Origin: Manis javanica
Lineage: Eukaryota; Chordata; Mammalia; Pholidota; Manidae
Assembly (NCBI RefSeq): GCF_040802235.1
Contig: NC_133161.1
Coordinates: 45,683,001-45,747,000 of the forward strand
Direction of reading: 5' to 3'
Length of the DNA: 64,000 nt
Of the stretch, positions 12,148 to 24,065 are shown in pieces; within the stretch, counting starts at the first letter, position 1; every line of letters starts with the position of its first letter. The notes beneath the pieces were generated by a model. The model saw nothing but the letters and a program-made list of their open reading frames with translations. It was not told the DNA's origin and searched no databases. The position numbers were made by a program, and so were the translations under genes.

Positions 12148-12306
12148 AGTGGTTCTCAACTCTAGCTGCATGTTAGAATTACCTGGGAAGCTGATTCACT
12201 GTCCCTCCCCAGACCAAATGAATTAGATCTTCTGGAAGGTAGAACCAGAGCTTTTATAAGGCTTCTTTGGATGATTCCAATGGGAGGCCAGAGTTGAGAA
12301 CCATTT
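12148..12306. mobile_element. hAT-Charlie MITE (MER5/MER20-like) with terminal inverted repeats
   Basis: The left end CAGTGGTTCTCAACTC mirrors the right end GAGTTGAGAACCA, and the interior carries 'gaattacctgggaagctgat'. This is a non-autonomous DNA transposon relic. Confidence 0.7.
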
Positions 12307-12637
12307 CCTTTGGAGACATACTCACTGGATATATTAAACTTGAAAAATACATTCCTAAGACTCTCATATCAGATATCTATTAGGAATAGTGTCTATTCCT
12401 TCCTCCAGAAGTTCAGAGACAGGCAAATTAATAATTGTAGTGTGTGTGACAGGGTGAGGTGGGAGCCTGCAGCAAGGACATCTAACCTGTAGCAGGTGTG
12501 TGTGTGGTGGAGGCAGTCAGCATAGGCTTTCCTGAAGCACTGATGTCTTGCAGGACAGAAAGTTAGCCAGCAGGGAGCTGCAATGATCCAAGCAGGGGGA
12601 AGATCAGGAGCTGAGAGGAAGCATTTCACATCTATAG

Positions 12638-12835
12638 GGTTGCCAGATTTAGTAGCTAAAAGTACAGAATGCCCCATTTAATTGAATTTCAGACAAACAA
12701 CAAAATTTTTTCAAATAAGTATATGCCATGCCATATTTATAGTATATGTCCCAAATATTGTGTAACAACAAAAATAATTTGTTGTTTATCTAAAATTCTA
12801 ACTAAATTGCACATCCTATACTTTATCTGTCAATT
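12638..12835. mobile_element. Palindromic (foldback) MITE-like element, copy 2
   Basis: GGTTGCCAG at 12638 begins an arm whose segment near 12684-12710 (GAATTTCAGACAAACAACAA) pairs with the complement of 12771-12798 (TTGTTGTTTATCTAAAATTC). It shares arm sequence with the element at 10888 but keeps a longer centre. Confidence 0.55.
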
Positions 12836-12854
12836 GTTTCCTTCACACCTGAGA

Positions 12855-13020
12855 GATGAAGGTGTTTCAGTGTAGCTGGAGCAATGCGGGGAGGAAAGGG
12901 AGAGTGGGCTGAGTGAGGCTGGGAGGCAATCAGATCATGAAAGTTCTCATGACACATCAAGGGATTTGGACTTTATCTTGAAATTAGTGATGCACTATTG
13001 GAGAGCTTAAGTCCCAGGGG
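12855..13020 (-). repeat. L2 LINE fragment, antisense
   Basis: Segments such as 'tgtagctggagcaatgcggg', 'caatcagatcatgaaagttc' and 'ggactttatcttgaaattag' follow the antisense L2 order. Confidence 0.6.
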
Positions 13021-13076
13021 TGTGAATCCACAAAGGCAGCAATGCTCAACATGCATCAGGCAAGATGAGATGGGTA

Positions 13077-13550
13077 TTAGTTTCTATTGCTGCAAAACAA
13101 ATTATCCCAAACTCGGTGTCTTAAAACAATAAACATTATTATCTCACAGGTTCTGCAGGTCAAGAATTTAGAAGTGACTTAATTGTGTGGTTTTGGTTGG
13201 GGTTTCTTATGAGACTATAGTCAGGATATCTGTCAGGGTTGCATCTGAAGGCTTTATTAGGGTCGGAGGATTTATTTCCAAGGTGATTCACTCACGTGGC
13301 TGATAAGTCATGGCTGGTTATTGGCAAGAGAGCTCAGTTTCTTGAAACAAGGACCCTCCATAGGACTACTTGAGCCTCCTCACAACGTGGCAGCTAGCCC
13401 AGTGATCTAAGAGAGAGCAAAATGGAAGCTACATATCTTTCGCAACCTTAGCTTTACCAGTCACAAGTGGCCTTTCCCACAGTTTGCTAGTGGTTACATG
13501 GATTGGCCCTGCTGGATGCAGGAGCACTCTGAGGGACTGTAAACAAGAGG
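13077..13550 (-). repeat. MLT1-type MaLR LTR, antisense
   Basis: It opens 'tattagtttctattgctgca' and 'acaaattatcccaaactcgg', then 'ttctgcaggtcaagaattta', 'cctcctcacaacgtggcagc' and 'gcaaaatggaagctacatat'. This is the antisense order of MLT1 LTRs. It is non-coding. Confidence 0.75.
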
Positions 13551-14060
13551 CAGGCATTGGTGGGGTCGTCTTGGAGATGAGCTACCACGAGTCAGTAGCT
13601 TAGGCAGTGATGTCCTTGACTTTGGAAGTGAAAGAGAATGACAGAAGTATGGAATAGTGAAGAAAGGTTTGGAGGAGCAGAGATATGGGAGTGGAAGGGA
13701 GATCAAGAGAAGAGGAAGGGAGAAGTATTGGAGCAGTGTGTAGTCATCCTCAGCAGAGAGCATAACCAAAGCCGTCCCTAGAACTAGAAACTTGATCTAC
13801 CCCCTTCTTTTCTGGACATGCTCCCAAAAAGCTTGGACATGCTTATGGTTCTTCAGAAAGGACTTCAAGAAAAGGCATATGAACTAGAGGACTGAAGGAC
13901 AGTACCCCAAAGTCTAAACTTTCTGAGCTCAAGGTTAAAAGTTTCCATGGCAATACAGTACGCTATGGTAACAGTAAGTTAACATACTTGGGGAGAAAAA
14001 AAGTGGTAATTATTCAAGGGAACATAATCACATAGCCACTATTAATGGATAAGGGAGAAA
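13551..14060. other. Unique intergenic sequence
   Basis: A GA-biased patch lies at 13620-13760. No gene was recognised. Confidence 0.45.
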
Positions 14061-14245
14061 CCATCAGAGTAATCTCTATCTATCTGTATGATATCTATCT
14101 ATATTTTGCATGTTAACAAATTCATAATTCCCCCCCAATATATATAAATAATTTAAATATATAAGTATGCATTTATTTATATTTATATAAATACATAAAA
14201 TATATTTATATGAATAAATAAATACTATATAAAAATTATTTGTAC
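14061..14245. repeat. AT-rich low-complexity (TATATA/ATAAATA)
   Basis: Short ATCT runs are followed by mixed TATAAATA words. Confidence 0.65.
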
Positions 14246-14346
14246 ATATTTAGGAGGAGCCACAAAGTTATTAACATACACAAAGACATCCTAATACCTA
14301 TTTTCCTTTAAGAAGAAAAATTCTGATGGAAACTAATCTGTAAGAA

Positions 14347-14362
14347 GAGTGCCCTCTGCTGC
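14347..14362 (-). promoter_or_regulatory. CTCF-type motif (one mismatch)
   Basis: The minus strand reads GCAGCAGAGGGCACTC, differing from the CTCF core CCASYAGRKGGCRSYV only at the first base. Binding is inferred from the motif. Confidence 0.35.
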
Positions 14363-14960
14363 TGCTTATTCAAAATAGATTTTCCATCTGGCAATACCAA
14401 GAAAAATACATAATGCAGGCTCTTAGGCTATCTGGTTGTGTCCATAACAAAAAATAAAGATATATTTAAGAAACAAAATTGTATTTAAATAAACAGCACC
14501 TTTGTCTCTTCAAGTATCCTTAATATTTTTCTCTGAAACCATGTTGCTACATTTTTCAATTTGATTTTATTCTTACAGTGTTAACCAATAATAATAAAAT
14601 GGAGAAACAGTGACATGGGATAATGATGCAGTATAAAATTGGGAGCGTGTCTTCCAAACTCTTAATTAAGGAAACTAAATCCCTCTTGAGGTGCCCAAAT
14701 TCATAGGTCAGAGGTAATGAATATCCCATCAAGAATAGCTCACCATTGTGGGCAGGAGGAAATGGCTCTATTTATTTCAGAACACCCAGCAAAAGGAAAG
14801 GTGCTGACTTTAACCAGCTTTGCTGGCTATTTCTGGGGATGGTAGTATGCAGGAGAGAGGAGAGACAAATTAATTCTCTATAACAATTCCATAGTAGCAA
14901 TGACTCAAGAAAATAAAGGATGCATTTGCTGGGCATTCTGTACTAAGCTATATATTAAAA
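14363..14960. other. Unique AT-rich sequence
   Basis: No gene or repeat was recognised. Confidence 0.45.
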
Positions 14961-14964
14961 TGCA

Positions 14965-15238
14965 TTGATTGCAGATCTTGACCGTCCACCCACACCTGAC
15001 CCATCTGGGCAGTCTAAATATAGACATGAGTGGTGCCACTGCCCCAGATGCGAAAGCTTCACTGGTGGGTCATTTCCACAGTGTTTTGGGCATCATTCTT
15101 GGAGACCTCAACTCTAGTCCAGTCTTCTGGTCCTTTGGCCAGTTTCCAAAGCACTAAATTCCTTATATTAAATCTCATTGGCATAAAATCTCTGGGGTGG
15201 TCTCTGCTTCCTGCAGTTGAATTCTGACTCATACATAC
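14965..15238 (+). repeat. Possible ERVL/MLT2-like LTR tail
   Basis: The end ('attccttatattaaatctca', 'ggtggtctctgcttcctgca', 'gaattctgactcatacata') resembles the closing R/U5 part of old ERVL LTRs. The start is unclear. Confidence 0.35.
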
Positions 15239-15424
15239 TTGCCACAGGGCATCTGATTTTATTTCTTAGTACAGGCAGCGGCCCTGCTGGCCACAGTTCA
15301 TGAATTCACTTTCCTTGCTGGTAGGCCAGGGAGTGAAATTCTTGGTATTCAGTACAATAGATTCCACAAAAAAGTATTTAGCTGAGCCTCAGCTACTGGA
15401 ACTAAGAGGTCAAAGAGGCAACAT

Positions 15425-15605
15425 CATGTTGTGCATTAAAAGGGCCCCAGGCTTCAATTCTGAATCCTGGGTTCTGGTCTTGGCCTTGCCCCTTACTAGA
15501 CAACTGACCTTCATTAAATCCCTTACCTCTTCTAGGACTGAGTTTCCCAGACTTTAAAATGGCTTTTAAGGCCATTTGAGCTCAAAGACTCTATAGTCCT
15601 ATGAA
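15425..15605 (+). repeat. MIR-family SINE
   Basis: Sense MIR words appear in order: 'cctgggttctggtcttggcc', 'ttactagacaactgacctt', 'aggactgagtttcccagact' and 'taaaatggcttttaaggcc'. Confidence 0.6.
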
Positions 15606-16260
15606 ATTATACAAACCTAAGCATGAAATAGTTAACTGCTGCATAATATCATAGCCCACTAAGTATTAAAAGCTTTGCAAATGACGCACTTACTTGCTTT
15701 CCTCCTTGTTCTGCTTGTCAGTCTCAGGCACTAAGATTTTTCTGTTCTGTCTGCTTTCTTTTGTTTCATCATGCATTAATAGTAAATTGACATAAAATTG
15801 CAGTTCTGGAGAATTAGAGGTGTTGCTATGGAAACAGCCTTGATTCATTGATGTAAACGTTAAGCTGTTGATGGTGTATTCTCTAAGGTGATGGTAAAAA
15901 GGAAAGCACAAAATAAATGTCATAGTAAGAATGATATTTTGTTTTTAGAGGAAGCAGACCACACTCTGAAGGCAAACCTGAAGGTATATATAGCACATTA
16001 TTGCAAATAATGGAAATACCCCAGGCCTGATGATGCTTCCTGACTCAGTGGCTGACATGATGTAGCAAGACTGAAGTGAAATGTGGATGTTAGTCCTGTT
16101 CCCCTGCACCCAGTTTACAAAGGAATCTCAGAATTCATTGTGATGAGCATAACATAAAAATGCCTGCATTTCAGACTTACTTGTTGTGGCTTAAAATTGT
16201 CCCCTTTTGTGGGGCTGAGTAAAATTTTATTTTATCCCTTCAAACCATTTTATTTACTTG
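15606..16260. other. Unique intergenic sequence
   Basis: No gene was recognised. Confidence 0.45.
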
Positions 16261-16279
16261 CAGAATGAAGGTTTTCTAA

Positions 16280-16618
<339 letters not shown>

Positions 16619-17310
16619 CCTCTCATTTTATTGAGTTATAATGTATATTCAATAAAATTTACCCACTTTAAGTGTACTAGTCGATGAATTTTGATGATAG
16701 TGTACAGTCATGTAACCTCCACCCAAATCAGCTAGAACAGTATCATCCCCCTAGAAAGTTCCTCCTTGTCCCTTTGCAGTAATTCCCTCCTCCCTGATCC
16801 CTCGCCCCAGACAACCACTAATCTGCTTTCTGTCATTATATTTTTACCTTTAGTAGAATTTTACATAAATGGAATCATCCAAAATGTAGTCTTTTGTGTT
16901 TGACTTCTTTTACCTACAATAACATTTTGGTATTCACCCATGTAGTTGACATATTATTTCATTTATTTTTCTTGCTGTATAATATTCCATACTATGTATA
17001 TACCTCAACTTGTTTATTTACCTACTGGCAGATAGAAATTTGGGTTATTTCCAATTTCTGGCTATTATAAATGATGCTGCTATATATGTCTTTGTGTGGA
17101 TATATACTTGTTATTTCTCCTGAGTAACTACCTCAGAGTAGGATTGCTAGGTTGTATGGTAAATATACAAAATTTCTTAGCCTTATAAGGAACTGCCATC
17201 CTGTTTTCCAAAGTGGCTGTGCCATTCTGCATCCGCATCAGCAATGTATGAAAGTTCCACATCCTTGCCCACAGAGGGTGTCATCTCTCAATTCTTATAC
17301 TTAGCTCATC
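16619..17310 (-). mobile_element. L1 LINE 3' end, antisense
   Basis: Antisense L1 3' landmarks follow in order: 'ttattgagttataatgtat', 'gatgaattttgatgatagtg', 'ggaatcatccaaaatgtagt', 'ttgctgtataatattccata', 'aaatgatgctgctatatatg' and 'tgttttccaaagtggctgtg'. The element is 5'-truncated and the coding part is broken. Confidence 0.85.
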
Positions 17311-19390
17311 TGGGACAAGCAACAGTTGTGGACCATACTTTGAGCAGACTTGCTCCAAGCCTTTCTTAGGAATATGTCCATGATCCCAAATGTAATCTGA
17401 ATACAACTAGCTCTTCTGGTTATCAACAACGAAAATAACAGGATCTAGTGCAAAACTCCCATGGATCAAAAAAGTGAAAAATTTCCAGGCCTAGTTCTAC
17501 AACTTTTTATGGGTTCTACTTTCAATGCCAACACTGGCATATACTTTTTGTTTGAGAAATGCTTTGAGTTTTCTTTCTTTCCTAAATAATGAAAAATAAA
17601 CATATCTATTAAAAAAAACCCTCATCTGGGTCCAACATGCCTGTGGTCTTGAAAGCATGTCTGTTAGCATCATTTCTGGCCTCTTTAGCAGTGCTTGGAC
17701 TGATCTTGGATAAGCCAGACTATCATGGGTGGGTGAACACCCACCCTTGGAACAGAGGTACATGTGCTTAGGTGGTGAGGGGAATGGAGTCATGGAGATG
17801 CACGTTGGGCCAGAGCAGGAAAAAAATCAAGCTGAACCCTACCTAATTAGGAGCCATGGAGATAGAACATATTGTCAGAGTGAGTAGCTAAAGTAACTTT
17901 GCTAACTCAGGTAAGTTAACATTTGGTGGTAGGAAGAAGGAAACACACCATTGATCTGAGATGTCAGGATAGCTTGTTAGCTGTTTTATTTTCTACCCCT
18001 TTGGGAGGCAAATTTGAGTCACTGCACTGTCAGGTGAATCTAGTGGCACACAATTATATGTGAGGTTTTAGATCTGGACTCAACAGCTCCAAGGGAGGGT
18101 TGATTCAGTCTCTTATTTGTGACTGAAGAGCATATGAGAATAGAATATTTAGAAATGCATTAAAATATACTTATCTCTAATTACTCACAGAGGGTGGGTT
18201 AGAGCTGCATGGGATTATTTTGTTAAGTAGACTCGGAAGAAATGCTATGAAAAAATGAATTCACTGAGGAGAGATTGTGCTATTCAGAATAAAAATAGTA
18301 TAGAAAATCCTGCTGAGACAATACTGCCACTACTGCTAATGGGATATTTTGGACAACATATTCTGGAATGGGTTGCAGTCATTGAAGACACCTGAAGAAT
18401 TAGAGCTGCATTAATACAGAGCACACAGTTGTTTTCACAAAAAGTAAAGTTTTGAGAAAGTTTATGGTGATGAGTTTTTTTGGGTAAAAGAGGGCTGTGG
18501 GAAAGAAAGCATATTATCTTTTGGTTTGTAATCTCTCCTCTTTTTTCCCTTGCTATAATTAGCCTTAAGTTACAATGGCTACAAGGATTAAAACATACTT
18601 ATCTTTTAAGCAAAAAAAAAACAGGTAAAAAACCCAAGTTTTCAAATAGTGAAGCAAAGCTCTGTAAGATGCTTTGCATATTTTATAAGCATTACAAATT
18701 TACTACATAATCAAAGGGTCAGCAACTGTGAAGTCCTCTGTAAAGGGGTTGATTCAATTGAAATAAATAATTTAAGTGTGGAAATAATTACTAGATTTCC
18801 TAGGCAGCCAGATACCTGATTTATCACCTCCCTAATAATACACACACTTTCTAAAATGATTCATGAAATCGCCTGTAAATTGCAACTGCCATGGGGATTA
18901 AACATATTAGTCAACTATCAGTCCCACTCCTGGAGAAGTTTTATTAACCAGGTGACTAAGAGGCTCCTGATCAGGATGTGTATAAATAAGGAAGTTTCCA
19001 TGCATCACAAGGCTCCAGAGATGTGGGACTTTTACAGATGAGCAACCACCAACTACTTCTCCATTGCACAGGAACAACTCTATGAGGCAGTCAAGGCCAT
19101 TTCACCCAGACCACTGCCAATCTCTGTACTTCACTTTAAGGGCTGCAATTTATAAACTAATGCAGTGCTCCTGGGGGAGGACAGGCTTTCCGGCACTGCA
19201 CTGCAGCCGGGAGCAGGGAGGTAATACAAGTGCAAGCCCAGGAAAGGTGAGGGGACTGATAGTTGCTAGACATTTTAAGTTCTATATACTATTTCTAGCT
19301 AGCAATGAACTACAAACTGCTTCAAAAATTCTTCAACCGAAGGAATAAAGAACCTTCTAACTGGCCCAACAATTAGGCAGCAGTTTATAG
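17311..19390. other. Unique intergenic sequence
   Basis: About 2 kb without a recognised gene or confident repeat. Small open frames show no family resemblance. Confidence 0.45.
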
Positions 19391-19394
19391 TAGA

Positions 19395-20230
19395 TGTCAT
19401 GATTTAGTATCTCAATAGTTGGTTAACCACTAAGGAGAAAAAATAATTTAGATCCCCATCTCATATCATACATCAAAATATATTCCAGATGAACTAAAGA
19501 ATTAGATGTAAATGATTAAGCTATAAAACAAAGAAGAACAAGTAACTGATTATCTGAGTTTGGGATGGGGAAGGACTCGTCAGGCATAAAAATCAATGGA
19601 AAAAAATAGTAATAGATTGGACCATATAAAACACATATTACTTCTGTATATATATTTAAAAAACACTACAAAATAAATAAAAATATAAAATTGAGTAAAT
19701 ATTTACAAAATTACTATAGTGGTGAGCTGGTGGCCTTATTATTATAGAAAGATTCACCTAATTAACAAGAATCCCTCCCCCCAAATAAAATTAAAATGAA
19801 CAATGGACATGAAAAGGCAATTCATAAACTTAACATTTTATGAATACAGCAAATTGTATATTAAAATGTCCAGCTCTTTAGGAACTAAACAAATCTAAAT
19901 AAAAACAAGATTGTTTAATTATCAAATGGCAAAGATTTTTAAAAAAGATAATATACAAATATAACTTGATAAAGACTCTATAATCATTGGGTAGAGCAAT
20001 TTGACCATATTTATGAAATTTTATTTCAGTAAAATTTCCTCTATATTTCAATGAACTGGTCAGAAATGCAAGGATTTATATATCACAGCATTTACCCATT
20101 AATTTATCAAAGTTTCTAATTACCCCAATGCCCAATATGAAGGAAATCTTACTATAGAGTATCTTACATAAATAGATATTTTATAATTATTTATTTTTAA
20201 TTTAATTAAAAAATTGATAATGTCATTTGA
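19395..20230 (+). mobile_element. Degenerate L1 ORF2 C-terminal region / 3' side
   Basis: Weak but ordered sense L1 words occur: 'gatccccatctcatatcata', 'attccagatgaactaaagaa', 'aaaatcaatggaaaaaaata' and 'caatggacatgaaaaggcaa'. Many stops and indels mark an old copy. Confidence 0.55.
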
Positions 20231-20284
20231 AATTGTAATTAGCAACATGAGACATATTCAGAGCAATGAGCTTTTTGAGGTGTA

Positions 20285-20700
20285 ACATATACTTTATTTA
20301 AAAATTTAAATAGTTTATTTTTCTGATTATAAAAGTAATATGTAAAATTAAAATAAAAAAAACAAAACAATACAGAAAGCCCAAATTTAAAAAACATAAG
20401 TAAGCCAGAACACCATCTCAGAGAGATAAAAGATTCAATTAGTGATAATTCCCTATAACTCTTTGTGTATACATTTAGGCACACATTCTCATGCATAAAC
20501 TAACAAAATATTATTTTCATGAACTGCAGCACACTCAAGCTGAAGTTCACTTATTTCCTTTCATTCAAAACATTTATAGACATCTTTCCAAGTCAAAATT
20601 ATATATCCTGTCATTATTTGTCATGATTGCATAGCATGCTGTTGCATATTTCTTCCAAAATTCAGTTACCCTGTTTTCCATTGATGGATATTTTTAACAA
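20285..20700. repeat. Ancient AT-rich interspersed repeat
   Basis: Words 'ctgattataaaagtaatatg', 'atagacatctttccaagtca' and 'ttccattgatggatattttt' point to an old repeat family, related in part to 3985 and 38310. Confidence 0.35.
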
Positions 20701-21855
20701 TTAGGTCCAGGGCAAACAAAGCTGGACATGCTGAGAGTTTCTTTTTAGGGAAAAGCCTCTGTCCACCTGCTAGTCTATTTTCTCTTGGGACAAATATGAG
20801 AACATCTTGTATGCAAGTAATAAGTTCTCAGAACATAGGCACCAAGAACTCTGGGTGGCACACCAGCTGTGCAAGGGGTTGTCTGATATCACCAACTATA
20901 AGCTTCTGGCAACCCTTCGAAAGAGTAGTCAAGCTGCCAGAGGAGAAGGAGCCTTTGTTCTTTGGGAAACTGAGTTTGCCTGGCCCCAGTGAGCCCATTC
21001 CAGGCAATTGAACACACGGGGCCACTGGCTGGACAATCCTGCTGTCTGTCTCCAGGGGAGCACTGACCTGAAGACTCAGAGGAAGATCCCACCTCTAATA
21101 AAGATTTCCTTCTAGACAACTTTAAAACTACTGATGGGTCACTCCTGGGGCTAGAAGGCTGAACTTGCCTTGTCTCCCTATCTGGTCTGGAGTTACCTTA
21201 GTACAAACTCCATGGTTTATCGCAACAGGGTTGGCTCAGCGGAGCTTGCAAATTGCTTCCTGCAAAATCCTACTTGGCATGTTAGAAACTTATCTTTAAC
21301 TCTTACTTTCCTGTTGCATTTCTGCTTTCAAGATCCTAACTCTTCCCAGTCCTGCCAGGATGCCTTTCTAGGGGGAATGTGGCATAATGCAGAAAAGCAC
21401 AAAGGAGGGCACATGAATATTTAAACAAACACATTCTTACAACATCTACACATAAATCTACATCCTTCAAAAAACAAATACACAAGATGCTTTTAAGTAA
21501 TTGCTATTGTTAAAAAGTATTTAAGTAACAGTAAAATTACCTAAGAACTAATGCCAAATATGACTTCCTATTTTATTCTGCTTAAAAAGTTAAAATGGTT
21601 TCTCAAAACTTGCAGTATAAAAGACCAAGCTCTCATCCTGTGTGGTAAAAAGACCATTTATAATCCAAACCATCTACTCTCATCTCTTGTCTCCCTCCAC
21701 CTCTGTTTGTACACTTTAGAAAAATGTTACCATGACCAGCTTCTCACCATTTTCTGCAAAGGGCTCATGATACTTTATCATTTCGTGACTCACTCAAGTT
21801 TCTGCCTTTGCCTAGAGAAAGGTAAAGGTCATTAACATCATGTAACAGCAAACAT
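20701..21855. other. Unique sequence, possibly with an old LTR-like core
   Basis: A moderately GC-rich block (20800-21110) closes with CTAATAAAGATTTCC, a poly(A)-signal-like end. No gene was recognised. An unidentified LTR is possible but not shown. Confidence 0.3.
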
Positions 21856-23290
21856 GTAAAAAAATTTTTTACTTATTTATATTTTAAATTTCAAAATTTG
21901 TAGATGATTTTAGATTTATAGAAGAGTAATAAAGATAGTACATAAAATTCCTATATACCCATCACCAGCTTCCCTTAATATTAACATTTCACATTACCTA
22001 CCATGGTATATTTATCAAACCTAAGAAATTGACATTGATGCATTAGTAACTCAACTACAGACTTCCTTTGGATTTCACCAGTTTTCCCACTAATGTCTTT
22101 GTCTGTTCAAAGATCCAAAGTAAGGATCATATTGTATTTACTTGACATGTCTCCTTTGTCTCCTCCCATCTGTGGAAACTTCTCAGTTTTTCCGTTTTTC
22201 AGATCTTGACACTTTTAAAGAGTATGAGACAGGTATTTTGTAGAATGTCCCTTGGGTTTGTCTGATGTTTTCGTGTGATTAAACTGGGTTTATGGTTTTG
22301 GGGGGAGAATACCGCAGAGATTATGTGTCCTTCTTGTTGCATCAAATCAGGGAATCTGTGATATCAACATGCCTTATTACTGATGATGTTAATCTTGATG
22401 ATGGCACATCTCCATTGCAAAGTTACTGTTTTTCTCTTTCTGTATGTAGTGGTCAGTGAGTTATTAAGTGCACCCCACATTCAAGGAAGGAATTAAGCCT
22501 CACCTTTTGCAGGGAGAAGTATATTACAAAATGTAGGCATGAGTTCAAACAACCACAGTAACTAATAATATTTTGAGGGAGATACTTTGAGGCTATGCAC
22601 ATACTCATTTTTCCTTAAAGTTTCACCCACTAATTTTAATATTCATCTGTAGGTCTTGCGTATGGCCATTATTACTCTGGTGTTTTACAGGTGTTTCTGT
22701 ATTTCCTTCATTTCTTCTACATTTATTAATTGGAATTCTTTCTGTAAGGAAGATTCTCCCTTTCTTCCCATTTATGCAGTTATTAAAGTGTGTATTTATC
22801 AGTAGAAACTCATGGGTATTTATTTTATGCTTTGGATTGTAATCCAATACTAACTAAACTTAGTTATTCTGTTACTCAAATTATTCCAGCTTTGGCCCTT
22901 GGGAGCTCTTTCAGTCTGGTCCCTATGACCTGATATGTTTCCCTCACCCATACTGCCACTTCTTTTTTGAACAACACTTCTTATTCTGTCATACAAAGAT
23001 CTCCAGGTTCATCTTGTATTTCCCATGCTTCAGGTCTTGGAATTCATCATTTCTCCAGGGAGCCCTGTTTCCTTTTACTGGAGAATGAAAATTAAGATCC
23101 TACGTTAGGTGGGTTCATTATGACTGGGATGTCATTGCGTCTAGGCCTTTTCAGCAGAAAGAACTAGGAAATACAGGCCTCCTAACCCAAGAATACATAC
23201 GTACCTAAATTTCTCTCTGTTTCCATCTATATACATATTAAACATAAATTCATACTAATAGAATCTAGCACCACAGTTCATTCTAACCTT
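21856..23290 (-). mobile_element. Old L1 (L1M-class) 3' UTR region, antisense, about 1.4 kb
   Basis: The landmark series is long and well ordered: 'ttatagaagagtaataaaga', 'cccatcaccagcttccctta', 'cttgacatgtctcctttgtc', 'tttgtctgatgttttcgtgt', 'ggagaataccgcagagatta', 'attggaattctttctgtaag', 'attccagctttggcccttgg' and 'accacagttcattctaacct'. This is a non-coding 3' UTR in antisense orientation. Confidence 0.85.
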
Positions 23291-23307
23291 CCACAGGGAA
23301 CATTTTT
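23291..23307. repeat. Target-site duplication, left copy (17 bp)
   Basis: CCACAGGGAACATTTTT is repeated exactly at 23918-23934, flanking the retroposon. Confidence 0.85.
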
Positions 23308-23917
23308 TTTTTTTGAGAGGGCATCTCTCATATTTATTGATCAAATGGTTGTTAACAACAGTAAAATTCTGTATAGGAGGGTCAATGCTCAATGCACAAT
23401 CATTAATCCATCTCAAGCCTAATTCTCATCAGTCTCCAATCTTCTGAAGCATAACGAACAAGTTCTTACATGGTGAACGAATTCTTACATAGTGAATAAG
23501 TTCTTACATGGTGAACAGTACAAGGGCATTCATCACAGAAACTTTCGGTTTTGATCACGCATTATGAACTATAAACAATCAGGTCAAATATGAATATTTG
23601 TTTGATTTTTATACTTGATTTATATGTGGATCCCACATTTCTCCCTTTATTATTATTATTATTATTATTTTTAATAAACTGCTGAAGTGGTAGGTAGATG
23701 CAAGATAAAGGTAGAAAACATAGTTTAGTGTTGTAAGAGAGCAATTGTAGATGATCAGGTGTGTGCCTGTAGACTATGTGCTAATCCGAGCTAGACAAGG
23801 GCAATAAAACATCCATGGATGCAGAAGCTTTCTCTCAAAACAGGGGTGGGGGGGAGGTTCTAAGCTTCACCACTGTTGTTCCCCGATTTCTCACCTGATG
23901 GCCCCCCTGCGACTGTG
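23308..23917 (-). mobile_element. Young retroposed element, about 610 bp, with poly(A) tail (L1-mobilised)
   Basis: Read on the minus strand, it starts GGCACAGTCGCAGGGG or just inside that and carries an A/T-rich (TAA)n run (23647-23672). It has three 19-bp tandem units (23461-23517), an AATAAA signal (plus-strand 23333-23338), and ends in a poly(A) tail (T run at 23303-23314). It has a perfect 17-bp target-site duplication. The integration point reads TTTTT/AAA, as expected for the L1 endonuclease. It has no long open frame. It is either a 5'-truncated 3' UTR of a lineage-specific L1 or a non-autonomous retroposon. It sits at the junction of an L1 3' UTR and a MER5-like element. Confidence 0.85.
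23461..23517 (-). repeat. Three 19-bp tandem units inside the retroposon
   Basis: AGTTCTTACATGGTGAA, AATTCTTACATAGTGAA and AGTTCTTACATGGTGAA recur at 23461, 23480 and 23499 with an exact 19-bp period. Confidence 0.85.
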
Positions 23918-23934
23918 CCACAGGGAACATTTTT
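23918..23934. repeat. Target-site duplication, right copy (17 bp)
   Basis: This is an exact copy of 23291-23307, followed by AAATG. Confidence 0.85.
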
Positions 23935-24065
23935 AAATGCCCTTGTCTGGGTCCTAACCCAGTCCAATTAAATCAGAAACTCTTCAGATCCTGCCTCCAT
24001 TGGTATTTCTAAAAAATAACTTCCCCAGGTGATTTTAATGTTCAACCATGGTTGAGAACTTCTGG
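23935..24065. mobile_element. hAT-Charlie MITE fragment (MER5-like)
   Basis: 'gggtcctaacccagtccaat', 'taaatcagaaactcttcaga', 'ccccaggtgattttaatgtt' and 'ccatggttgagaactt' follow the MER5 order up to its terminal repeat. Its left side was cut by the retroposon. Confidence 0.65.

Noticed and set aside
23240..23290. Idea that the retroposon's left flank is the same MER5-like element as its right flank
   Set aside because: The left flank matches the end of the antisense L1 3' UTR better, so the insertion lies at an L1/MER5 junction.
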